This document shows, piece after piece, positions 6,765 to 13,604 of a DNA stretch of 19,825 bases. The notes under the pieces were generated by a model, which searched no databases, was not told the DNA's origin, and saw only the letters and a program-made list of their open reading frames with translations. Position numbers and translations under genes: made by a program. The stretch's first letter is position 1, and each line of letters begins with the position of its first letter. Source of the DNA: an uncultured Oscillospiraceae bacterium. GTDB lineage: Bacteria; Bacillota; Clostridia; Oscillospirales; Oscillospiraceae. The stretch lies in the NCBI GenBank assembly GCA_910584805.1, contig CAJUCB010000033.1, positions 1-19,825 of the forward strand, written 5' to 3'.

Positions 6765-6799
6765 AAATTCCCACGAAAGCCAGGCTTTCATGGGAATTT
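6765..6799 (-). terminator. Rho-independent terminator of the secreted C39-like gene
   Basis: A 16-bp stem (6765-6780 with 6784-6799, one G-U pair) with a 3-nt loop, followed on the minus strand by a run of T (6767-6761) partly shared with the stem. It begins 8 bp after the stop at 6807, isolating this gene from the serC promoter downstream. Confidence 0.88.
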
Positions 6800-6806
6800 C
6801 CCGTGC

Positions 6807-7478
6807 TCAGAATGTATCCAAGGGAAGGGGCTGGACACCGCCGGAGGCCAGGGCCAGGGGGGCGGTGGATACCGCCGGGGTGGCGGTCTGCTGGCTCAGG
6901 TTGGAGCACAGCTCTTCCAGGGGGCTGTCCAGGCGCAGGGCGGGAGCGCTCACAAACCAGTAGGCATTGGAGTTCTCAATCCGGGTGCCGTAGGCCTCCC
7001 CGATGGGGATGCGGCCGGGGGCGATGGCCTGGGAGGGGTCGGCGCAGTAGAACACGCCGTCGGTGTAGTCGGTGAGGAGGATGCCGTGGGGGACGCAGGC
7101 GGCGTGGAGGACGATGCCCTCCGGGTGCTGGGCCAGCAGGTCAATGAGGACCTGCCGGTTTGCCTCCCCGCCGGGGAGGAAGGCGTGTCCCACGGTAAAG
7201 CCGTTGTAGGAGAACACATAGGGCAGGCCCCGGCCGGAGCGCCAATAGGCGTCACGGTTGGAGCTCTCGGTGCTCTCGGCCCAGTTCTCGTCCCCCCGGA
7301 GCATAGCGGCCCGGCGGAGCATCATGGCGGAAGAGGCCAGGGTGCAGGTGCCGTTGCGCTCTTGCTTGAGGAAGACTTCCGGTTGGTTGATGTCCTCAAA
7401 GCTGGCGGCAAAGGCGGCGGGGAACAGGGCGGTCAACAGTAGGATGGTGAGCAGGAACTTTGCGATGGACTGGTGCAT
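6807..7478 (-). CDS. Secreted C39-like cysteine protease homologue
   Basis: A 223-aa exported protein of uncertain activity. Residues 1-25 form a classic signal peptide (K7, hydrophobic core FLLTILLLTALF, AFA-A cleavage near 24). The mature part has a papain-like layout: C45 in RNGTCTLASSAMMLRR, H131 in ACVPHGILLTDY and D147 in FYCADPSQ. The His-Gly-Ile followed by a beta-strand and an Asp-Pro motif is typical of C39-like/bacterial transglutaminase-like peptidases that act at or outside the membrane. The C-terminal 40 residues are low complexity and rich in Pro, Ala and Leu. It is not closely similar to the other C39-like protein at 2883-3506. AAAGGAG lies 9 nt before the ATG at 7478. The gene looks monocistronic with its own terminator. 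A weak promoter may lie near 7585-7613 (TTCCTT, 17 nt, TATATT). Confidence 0.68.
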   Translation of the reverse strand: MHQSIAKFLLTILLLTALFPAAFAASFEDINQPEVFLKQERNGTCTLASSAMMLRRAAMLRGDENWAESTESSNRDAYWRSGRGLPYVFSYNGFTVGHAFLPGGEANRQVLIDLLAQHPEGIVLHAACVPHGILLTDYTDGVFYCADPSQAIAPGRIPIGEAYGTRIENSNAYWFVSAPALRLDSPLEELCSNLSQQTATPAVSTAPLALASGGVQPLPLDTF

Positions 7479-7712
7479 AGGCGGTCACTCCTTTGGTGGC
7501 TGCGTGTGGGGGTATCTTCAAGTGTTTGGATGTACAAACAGGGTGGCGGCAGGCTGTCCAACGGGGTGTGACAGAGCTGTTACCGTTTTGTAATATACCA
7601 CAGAATGGACGGAAAAGGAACCCTTTTCGGGGATTTCCTGCCGGATTTTTACGGCCTCGACAAAAAGCGACGGGACAAAAGGGCTGTTTTCGGGCAGATA
7701 GACAAGGAAAAA

Positions 7713-7732
7713 CCCCGGCAGCGGGGCTTTTT
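7713..7732 (+). terminator. Short terminator-like hairpin without an obvious gene
   Basis: Stem ccccg (7713-7717) with cgggg (7722-7726), loop gcag, then c and five T. Five A before the stem can also pair with the T run. It lies upstream of the crotonase promoter, so it would insulate that promoter or end an unannotated plus-strand transcript. Confidence 0.45.
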
Positions 7733-7742
7733 GAAATTATGC

Positions 7743-7771
7743 TTTTCAAGGGCTTTGGGGTATGATATAAT
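7743..7771 (+). promoter_or_regulatory. Promoter of the crotonase-family gene
   Basis: A perfect TATAAT (7766-7771) is preceded at 17 nt by TTTTCA (7743-7748), a partial -35. The leader to the ATG at 7833 would be about 55 nt. Confidence 0.65.
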
Positions 7772-7832
7772 AGGAAGAGCAAGAAGCGCCTACCATTTAC
7801 AACACTACTGATAAAAAGGAGCACTGATTACT

Positions 7833-8609
7833 ATGGAACTGGAAACCGTCCTGTACCGCGTGGAGGGCAGCGTGGCTGTCATCAGCCTCAACCGCGTCAA
7901 GGCCATGAACTCCCTGAACAAGCAGATCTTCGCCGACCTGACCACCGCCTTTGAGGCCGCCCGTGACGACGCTGCCGTGCGCTGCGTGGTGATGAACGGC
8001 GAGGGCCGTGCCTTCTGCGCCGGCGGCGACATTGCCGAGATGAAGGGCATCACCACCGAGGACGCCTTCTTCGACTTCATGACCGTGGCCGGTGGGTTCA
8101 CCACCCTGCTCAACACCTTCCCCAAGCCCGTCATTGCCGCCGCCCACGGCGCCATTGCCGGTGCCGGCACCTCCCTGGTGATGGCCGCTGACATCGCCCT
8201 GGTGGCAGACAACGCCATGTTCATCGTGGCCTTTGGCCAGGTGGGCCTGATCCCCGACTGCGCCTGCCATTACCTGCTGCCCCGTGTGGTTGGCCCCAAC
8301 ATCGCCAAGGAGCTGATGCTCACCCAGCGCGCCGTGAAGGCCGACGAGATGAAGACCCTGGGCATCGCCAACTATGTCTATCCCGCTGACCAGCTGATGG
8401 ACGAGGCCATGAAGCTGGCCAATAAGATCGCCCGCGGCCCCCTGAACTGCTACACCAAGTCCAAGGCCCTGATGAACAAGGCCCATGAGACCACCCTGGC
8501 TGAGCTGCTCAAGGAGGAGACTGCCGACCAGGCCGCCGTGCGTATGCACGCCAACGCCGAGGAAGGCCTGGGCGCATTCCTGGAGAAGCGGAAGGCAAAC
8601 TTCCAGTAA
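7833..8609 (+). CDS. Enoyl-CoA hydratase/isomerase family protein, PaaG-like
   Basis: A 258-aa cytosolic crotonase-fold enzyme acting on an acyl-CoA. The two oxyanion-hole segments are intact: AFCAGGDI (60-67) and HGAIAGAGTSL (105-115). Of the two glutamates used by classic enoyl-CoA hydratase, neither is kept: the first position falls in GAGTSLVMAAD and the second is D142 in GLIPDCACHYLLPR. This pattern (single Asp in a PD motif) is that of PaaG-type enoyl-CoA isomerases, so a double-bond or ring isomerase is more likely than the crotonase of butyrate synthesis. CACH replaces the usual small-residue segment after PD, which is unusual. AAGGAG (7816-7821) is 11 nt before the ATG. It has its own promoter and terminator and no beta-oxidation neighbours, so the substrate is open. 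Confidence 0.85.
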   Translation: MELETVLYRVEGSVAVISLNRVKAMNSLNKQIFADLTTAFEAARDDAAVRCVVMNGEGRAFCAGGDIAEMKGITTEDAFFDFMTVAGGFTTLLNTFPKPVIAAAHGAIAGAGTSLVMAADIALVADNAMFIVAFGQVGLIPDCACHYLLPRVVGPNIAKELMLTQRAVKADEMKTLGIANYVYPADQLMDEAMKLANKIARGPLNCYTKSKALMNKAHETTLAELLKEETADQAAVRMHANAEEGLGAFLEKRKANFQ

Positions 8610-8635
8610 GCCACAGCTTCCCTTCGTAACAAAAT

Positions 8636-8665
8636 GCCGCCGTTCCCTTGGAAGGGAGCGGCGGT
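8636..8665 (+). terminator. Terminator of the crotonase-family gene
   Basis: A GC-rich stem (8636-8649 with 8652-8665, tight central turn, one G-U pair) is followed by attttctctttttcc. It starts 27 bp after the stop codon. Confidence 0.85.
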
Positions 8666-8815
8666 ATTTTCTCTTTTTCCTTGCAAGTCCAAAGGATTTA
8701 TGAGGAGAGCAAAACCTATCATGGCGGGAAATGGATGATGTCCCAGCCGGTAGATACTTCTTTGTTTGATGATTTTATCCGGCTTTTGGGGATCAAAAGG
8801 AGGTCGAAGAAAAGC

Positions 8816-8856
8816 GCAGTCAGCCAAGCAGGTCCCTAAACTGTTTGGCTGACTGC
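8816..8856 (-). terminator. Terminator of the restriction-modification operon
   Basis: Perfect 12-bp inverted repeat (8816-8827 gcagtcagccaa with 8845-8856) enclosing 17 nt. It starts 10 bp after the methyltransferase stop at 8867, and on the minus strand it continues with gcttttcttc. It may also serve plus-strand transcripts, where aagcaaaaatc follows. Confidence 0.7.
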
Positions 8857-8866
8857 AAGCAAAAAT

Positions 8867-10495
8867 CTATGTGTTCTGGTTTTTACGACGCATTCTTCGG
8901 CCGGACAGTTTGTTCCAAATACTGTGCAATCGTTCGATCTCATATTTTGACAAACCAAGACCATCCCGAAGCAAAATTTTATCTGTATATTCCAGAATTT
9001 TGTCGATTTCGCCCAACCGCTGCCAGTTGTCCATCTTCTCCAAGTCTAATTGATCGGCCATTTTCATTGGGATTCGGAGTTTCCTTATTTCTCCTGGCTC
9101 AAAGGTAAGAACGCCCCCACCGTAACTTCTGCCAATCGTTTCGCTCAGTGCAAACGTGTATGTGTTCAAAAAAGCTGCCGCAACAAGCTCTCCTTCGATG
9201 CCATCTAAGAATCTAACCTTATGAAGCGTATCCGTGACCAGCGCTCGCTTCTCGTTCAGAATCATCCGAGGATACAGATGTGCTTGACGAATTAAGAACG
9301 CATCAGCACGCCACGTCTGTGATACATAATACCACTTCGGCCTTATCCGACATTTGTAGTTCTTGTCAAAGCCTTTCCCTTCTCCCCATTGAATGTATGC
9401 TCTTTGCTCATCAGTTAGTGCATCAACCTCCACATTTCCAGGCGCAAAAAAGAATACCCTTTTACCCAATGTAATCAAGCTATCATAATCTTCATTCGTT
9501 AGGCGCACACCCTTTAGCTGCTCCGAACGGCTGATAATCGGGATAACACTATCTTGAAGATTGAACGCCTCTACCGTAGCTTGGTTGATTACAAAAAAGT
9601 CATTCTCGCCGCTGACAAGGCCAACATTCACTTCAAACAAGTCAGTTGCATTGAAGATTCTTGGATTCTCGTTCAGGCGCTTAAGCACCCCCAGCTCCTC
9701 GTTGGTCAAATAGTATTTAACCCATTTGTCACGGCTGTGATCAAGTTCTTTGAACTCAACATTTTCCAAACACGCTTGACCTTGTGCAATGAGATCAGAC
9801 ATATCATTCAGCTCTACAACACGAATACCATGTTTATCACAGCCCCTTTCGCCCAAAAGGAGAACTATTTCCTGCTGTATATCCTCAAAAACCAGCCGTT
9901 TGAATGTAACAAGCGTTAATTTATCAAAAAAAGTGCTGAGAAACTGTCTTGCTTCGGCAGCATAATTAACTTGAAACAATTCAGCTGGAATAACCATTCC
10001 GATCCGGCTATTGGTTTTTAATGCCTTACAAGAAAGCACTAAAAATGGGAGCCAAATATTTGTTAGGCGATTGGGATGAAACCCATGTTTCTTCATCAGA
10101 GCAAACGCAATCTTACGGTATTCCTCTGTAAAATACTGATAACGAATAAAGGGCGGATTTCCGACAACTACATCGAATTGCGTCTGATCTTCAATATTCT
10201 CTTGATAATATGTGAAGAAGTCTTTGCATATCACTGTAGTGCCATATTGCGCAGACTTCGCAGCTTCAGCATCATCCAATTCAATTCCGATTACATTTTT
10301 TTTGATTGTTTCATCAGAGGCACCCAGTTCGCTATGTCGCTTGGTAATGGCATTCAAGAAACTACCATCCCCACAGCTCGGTTCTAAAACAGCATCAGAA
10401 GGGGTACGAATTGCCCACTCCGCAATAAATTCAGATATCTTGTCGGGGGTGTAGTATCCGCCTCTTAACTTATTGTATCCTTCTGTCGGTTTCAT
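8867..10495 (-). CDS. N6-adenine DNA methyltransferase (M.Eco57I-like, gamma class)
   Basis: A 542-aa stand-alone adenine methyltransferase using S-adenosylmethionine. Motif X (GGYYTP, 12-17) comes first, then motif I LEPSCGDGSF (37-46), an acidic motif II (IELDD, about 71-75), KDFF, and the catalytic motif IV VGNPPFIRYQ (111-120). The order X-I-IV with the target-recognition region at the C-terminus marks the gamma (TaqI/Eco57I-like) class. The last ~200 residues show no nuclease motif. Its ATG overlaps the stop of the upstream restriction-methyltransferase gene by 4 nt (ATGA), so the two are translationally coupled. The expected role is to methylate both strands of the site cut by its partner; from memory Eco57I itself has a 544-aa methyltransferase beside a 997-aa bifunctional enzyme, a close size match. 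The recognition sequence cannot be read from the protein. Confidence 0.88.
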   Translation of the reverse strand: MKPTEGYNKLRGGYYTPDKISEFIAEWAIRTPSDAVLEPSCGDGSFLNAITKRHSELGASDETIKKNVIGIELDDAEAAKSAQYGTTVICKDFFTYYQENIEDQTQFDVVVGNPPFIRYQYFTEEYRKIAFALMKKHGFHPNRLTNIWLPFLVLSCKALKTNSRIGMVIPAELFQVNYAAEARQFLSTFFDKLTLVTFKRLVFEDIQQEIVLLLGERGCDKHGIRVVELNDMSDLIAQGQACLENVEFKELDHSRDKWVKYYLTNEELGVLKRLNENPRIFNATDLFEVNVGLVSGENDFFVINQATVEAFNLQDSVIPIISRSEQLKGVRLTNEDYDSLITLGKRVFFFAPGNVEVDALTDEQRAYIQWGEGKGFDKNYKCRIRPKWYYVSQTWRADAFLIRQAHLYPRMILNEKRALVTDTLHKVRFLDGIEGELVAAAFLNTYTFALSETIGRSYGGGVLTFEPGEIRKLRIPMKMADQLDLEKMDNWQRLGEIDKILEYTDKILLRDGLGLSKYEIERLHSIWNKLSGRRMRRKNQNT

Positions 10496-13400
10496 GCTGA
10501 TTCCTCGACTTCCTGAGATTCTACCTGATAGAGCTTGTCGATTGCACGGTTCAGGTCGGCGTTAATTGCTGCAACAGCGTGTTCCAAAACTGTACGGCGA
10601 GCAGCATTGGGCACAGAAGCCAATTGAACCTTTAGTTGCATGATGTTTTGTACCATCTCTACAATCTGCTGGTGTTTTGCAGCCTCGACAGGATTATTAA
10701 AATTTATCTTATAAATCGGCAGCGTTGCGATAAACTGCTTTCCGTGGGAGTAATAGTCCCCTCTAAAGGTACTCGCCTTACTTTTGACAAGCAGCTCCAT
10801 TAACCAATGGTTCAATATAGCTTGGATGTAGAAAATAGACTCCTGGGAAGATCGCTTCATTTCTATACCATAAAACGGTCCATTACCACCACCGGTAAAT
10901 GCAACCATCTCGCTGTCATAAACATAGTTTGAACCAATAGACAATACAGGCCAAACAAGATGCTCACCCGATAGAAACCGTCGAATGCTTTGGCTCCGGC
11001 CAAACGCAAACCACGTTTCTTCCGTCCGTCTTTTCATTTTTCGTTTATCTAGCTTTACTTTATTTTCATTCAAATACGCCAATGCGTAAGGAAAATTCTT
11101 TTCCATCTCTGTTAGACTATAAAGGACAGGCTTTCTATTCACCTCTTTGTATGGGAAAATAATATAACAGTTGGCTGTAATCTTTTCATAGCTGGCAATC
11201 TGAACATCGTATATACCTTTTCGCAGTATGCCTTTTTCTATCTTAAATTCACGTTTTTGTTGATCATGAAAGTAGACATAGTTCGCATCCTCAGCATCTG
11301 CATAGAGGATATATACATCGTCAGCGCTTGTTTGCAGTCCCACAAAGATGTCCGTTAGGGAGGAAAGCGGGACACAGTTGGCCGCTATTTTCTCTAAATG
11401 CGTTACAATATTCTGCGGCAAAAAGATCCAAGGTTGCCCTGTGATATACTCAGCCGGATAGGGTGTGCATTCTACATTATGATCGAATAGGAACTGATTC
11501 CAATCCTGAACAAAACCAATTTGAAATGCTTCCTGGCTCTGCTTGGATAGAACCAAAATACAGGTATAGGTACTTCTATTTTCAAAGACCTGATGTGTTC
11601 CGAAATGCAGAATTTTTTTAACATTGGAATTTTCAGCAAGAAGCTCTCTTAGCTTTGCACCAGACTTAATGTTCATAAACTTATGCGGGACTATATATCC
11701 CAGCATTCCGCCTTCATTCAACAGAGCAAGTCCTTTTTCGATAAATAAGTAATACTTGTCGAGGGTGTCAACCTGCGCCGTTACATAAGGAGAATGATCG
11801 CTCTTGTAAAAGTCATATTCCTCATGAGAATACTGCACCATATTCTGCACACGGATATACGGCGGATTCCCAATGATCGCATCAAATTTTTTGTTGCCGA
11901 ATTCAGCGTTCCAATCGAACATTTTTAATTTATTCATCAAGGTAATATCCTGATAAACGGAAGCATCAAAACATGTATAGGACATATCTACAAGGCTATT
12001 GCCATTTTTGATGTTTTTATCCAAATTAGGAAGAATACGCTGGTGCGTGCGCTGGTGATATGCTTCCACTTCCTCTAGGGACGAGTTTTCCAATACCTTT
12101 AGAAGCAAACTAAACTTTGACACTTCCACCGCAAGCGGGTCAATATCAACGCCGAAAATATTATTCTTCAGAATGTCACGCTTTCTTTCATAGGAAAGAA
12201 TATAGTTTGCGCTGCCAGGCAACTGATAAATATCGCCCCTTCGCTCAGCATTTTCCACATCGTGACTCTGATAATATTTAATATGATAGTTTACAATATA
12301 TTCAAATGCTGACAGCAGAAAGTTGCCAGATCCACAGCAAATATCTGCAATGCAATATTGCGCTACTTCCTCTGGTGCTTTATTTGCATACAGAGGATGC
12401 AGTGTTTCCTCGACGATACTATCAGTTATGTTTTTCGGCGTATTAACGGCTCCTTGAGCGTCTATTACTTCAGGCTTTTCGCACGCCTCAACATGGCCAT
12501 CTTCTCGGATTACCAGCGCTTCATCCAAGAACAGTTCATAGATCTGGCCGATGATATAGGGGGCAATCACGCCAAACTCATAAGAGTTATTCGGGTAATA
12601 GAGGCTTTGGAAAATCTCAATCATCACTGCATCAGATACAGTGAGACGGTCTTCTTCTAAAAGCTCGAAAAGGCCGGAATCATACTTCTGATCCGCTGCA
12701 GCAAATCGTGCCCTCAGTTCCTGATATGTAGTAATGGCTTTCAGCGACTCATAGTTTTCAAAACATCTATCCTCACAACTACGTAGGAAAATCGTTCTGT
12801 TGAGTATTCGCTGGACAAAAATATTAAGTGTTTCCACATCAACTTCGAGATTGTTATGCAGAATATCTTCTCCAAGCATATTACGCCAGGTTCTAATCTG
12901 ATCCAAGAAATACTGATCGAACGGCTCACGGCGCAAAGCTTCATGAATCCTTCCGAATTGGCGTTCATACTGACCATTCAGAACTGCTTCCTTGGAAAGC
13001 ATAGTATAGATTTCCTCAAAACGCTCTACATATTCTTTGAAGTGGTAGTGGGCTATCATTGCAACACTCTGGTCATCGCCTTCTTTGGGACGAACCGAGC
13101 AATCATAGATATATAGATCAGTGAAATTCGTCAACAGTGAAATATTTAAGTTTCCGCTCCATCCATATCTGCGTAGTTGAAATGCAGGCGCTGCATCGAC
13201 AGAAAGATTTACAGCAGGCTTTTTTGTTTCAAGAAAATAAAGAACTTCCGTGCCAACCTTAAAAGAGTAGTCAGGTTTTTTGCTGCGCTGGACCCCATCT
13301 TCCTCAACAACAACGGTAGCCTCATGGGTCACCTCACGCAGATGCTGCGGCAAGCCACGTTCATTGTCCACATCCCACCCTAGGAGCTTGAAGAACCGAT

Positions 13401-13527
13401 TGACAAAATCAACACGCACTTGGGTTTCATTATAAGTTGCCCGCTGAAATTGCTGAAAATTATCACTGTAGGTTTGAACAAGCTCAGCAACTCGTTTAGT
13501 TAGAGTCGCCATCATCTCAAGTGTCAT
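10492..13527 (-). CDS. Type IIG bifunctional restriction endonuclease/methyltransferase (Eco57I-like)
   Basis: A 1011-aa single-chain restriction-modification enzyme. Residues about 30-150 look like a type I R/PD-(D/E)xK nuclease domain: FFKLLGWDV, then PD85-86 (KKPDYSF) and E100-T-K102 (YFLETKKP). A helical linker follows to about 350. The methyltransferase core has motif X-like NTPKNITDSIVEE (362-374), motif I ADICCGSGNFLL (394-405), GVDIDPLAVE (459-468) and the catalytic IGNPPYIRVQ (552-561). About 380 C-terminal residues (after ~630) include TaqI-like target-recognition sequence (GNGPFYGIEM, ILNHWLMELL). Nuclease and methylation motifs both look intact. Its ATG at 13527 lies 2 nt after the rlmD-fusion stop, with GAGGGA just upstream inside that gene. 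It couples to the next methyltransferase. Alternative view: a BREX PglX-like methylase, but no other BREX gene is present. Confidence 0.85.
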   Translation of the reverse strand: MTLEMMATLTKRVAELVQTYSDNFQQFQRATYNETQVRVDFVNRFFKLLGWDVDNERGLPQHLREVTHEATVVVEEDGVQRSKKPDYSFKVGTEVLYFLETKKPAVNLSVDAAPAFQLRRYGWSGNLNISLLTNFTDLYIYDCSVRPKEGDDQSVAMIAHYHFKEYVERFEEIYTMLSKEAVLNGQYERQFGRIHEALRREPFDQYFLDQIRTWRNMLGEDILHNNLEVDVETLNIFVQRILNRTIFLRSCEDRCFENYESLKAITTYQELRARFAAADQKYDSGLFELLEEDRLTVSDAVMIEIFQSLYYPNNSYEFGVIAPYIIGQIYELFLDEALVIREDGHVEACEKPEVIDAQGAVNTPKNITDSIVEETLHPLYANKAPEEVAQYCIADICCGSGNFLLSAFEYIVNYHIKYYQSHDVENAERRGDIYQLPGSANYILSYERKRDILKNNIFGVDIDPLAVEVSKFSLLLKVLENSSLEEVEAYHQRTHQRILPNLDKNIKNGNSLVDMSYTCFDASVYQDITLMNKLKMFDWNAEFGNKKFDAIIGNPPYIRVQNMVQYSHEEYDFYKSDHSPYVTAQVDTLDKYYLFIEKGLALLNEGGMLGYIVPHKFMNIKSGAKLRELLAENSNVKKILHFGTHQVFENRSTYTCILVLSKQSQEAFQIGFVQDWNQFLFDHNVECTPYPAEYITGQPWIFLPQNIVTHLEKIAANCVPLSSLTDIFVGLQTSADDVYILYADAEDANYVYFHDQQKREFKIEKGILRKGIYDVQIASYEKITANCYIIFPYKEVNRKPVLYSLTEMEKNFPYALAYLNENKVKLDKRKMKRRTEETWFAFGRSQSIRRFLSGEHLVWPVLSIGSNYVYDSEMVAFTGGGNGPFYGIEMKRSSQESIFYIQAILNHWLMELLVKSKASTFRGDYYSHGKQFIATLPIYKINFNNPVEAAKHQQIVEMVQNIMQLKVQLASVPNAARRTVLEHAVAAINADLNRAIDKLYQVESQEVEESA

Positions 13528-13529
13528 TT

Positions 13530-13604
13530 CTACAATCCCTCGCTTTCTGGCAGGAAGTCCACAATATCGCCAGCATTACAATTCAGGGTGGCGCAAATTT
13601 TCTT
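13530..13604 (-). pseudogene. C-terminal remnant of an XRE/HTH_26 regulator fused to rlmD
   Basis: The last 23 codons of the rlmD frame read KICATLNCNAGDIVDFLPES plus EGL. This is the characteristic end of small Cro/C1-type regulators of the HTH_26 group (pattern KIC-x-x-L-x-C-x-x-GDI-x-[DE]-[FY]-x-P), and it is not part of any RlmD I know. Such ~70-aa regulators are often the first gene of a restriction-modification operon, directly before the methylase. Here the DNA-binding helices and the promoter are missing. Its codons are AT-richer than rlmD. It should have no DNA-binding activity of its own. Confidence 0.65.

Larger units (their letters stand above)
7479..7832. other. Divergent intergenic region
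   Basis: 354 bp between two divergent genes. It holds the hairpin at 7713-7732, the crotonase promoter at 7743-7771, a weak minus-strand promoter-like pair near 7585-7613, and the crotonase ribosome site AAGGAG (7816-7821). I see no convincing gene in it, although two short open frames cross it. Confidence 0.55.
8816..13604 (-). mobile_element. Acquired restriction-modification island at the 3' end of rlmD
   Basis: From about 13604 down to about 8816 the sequence is visibly AT-richer than both flanks and uses A/T-ending codons, while rlmD and the crotonase gene are strongly GC-rich. It carries two DNA methyltransferase genes and, at its upstream edge, the remnant of a small regulator fused to rlmD. 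No integrase, transposase or clear flanking direct repeat was found, so the mechanism of entry is inferred. The lower boundary is set at the terminator hairpin. Confidence 0.65.

Noticed and set aside
7797..8549. Minus-strand frame antisense to the crotonase gene
   Set aside because: Composition typical of a reversed GC-rich gene (many His, Gly, Val); the plus-strand gene has promoter, ribosome site, motifs and terminator.
8648..8839. Possible small plus-strand gene between the crotonase terminator and the RM terminator
   Set aside because: It starts inside one hairpin and ends inside another, has no ribosome site and resembles no family; it may be debris at the island boundary, but this cannot be supported.
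10492..13527. BREX PglX methylase
   Set aside because: Size and NPPY motif would allow it, but the N-terminal PD...ExK motif and the adjacent 542-aa methyltransferase fit an Eco57I-like system, and no BREX partner genes are present.
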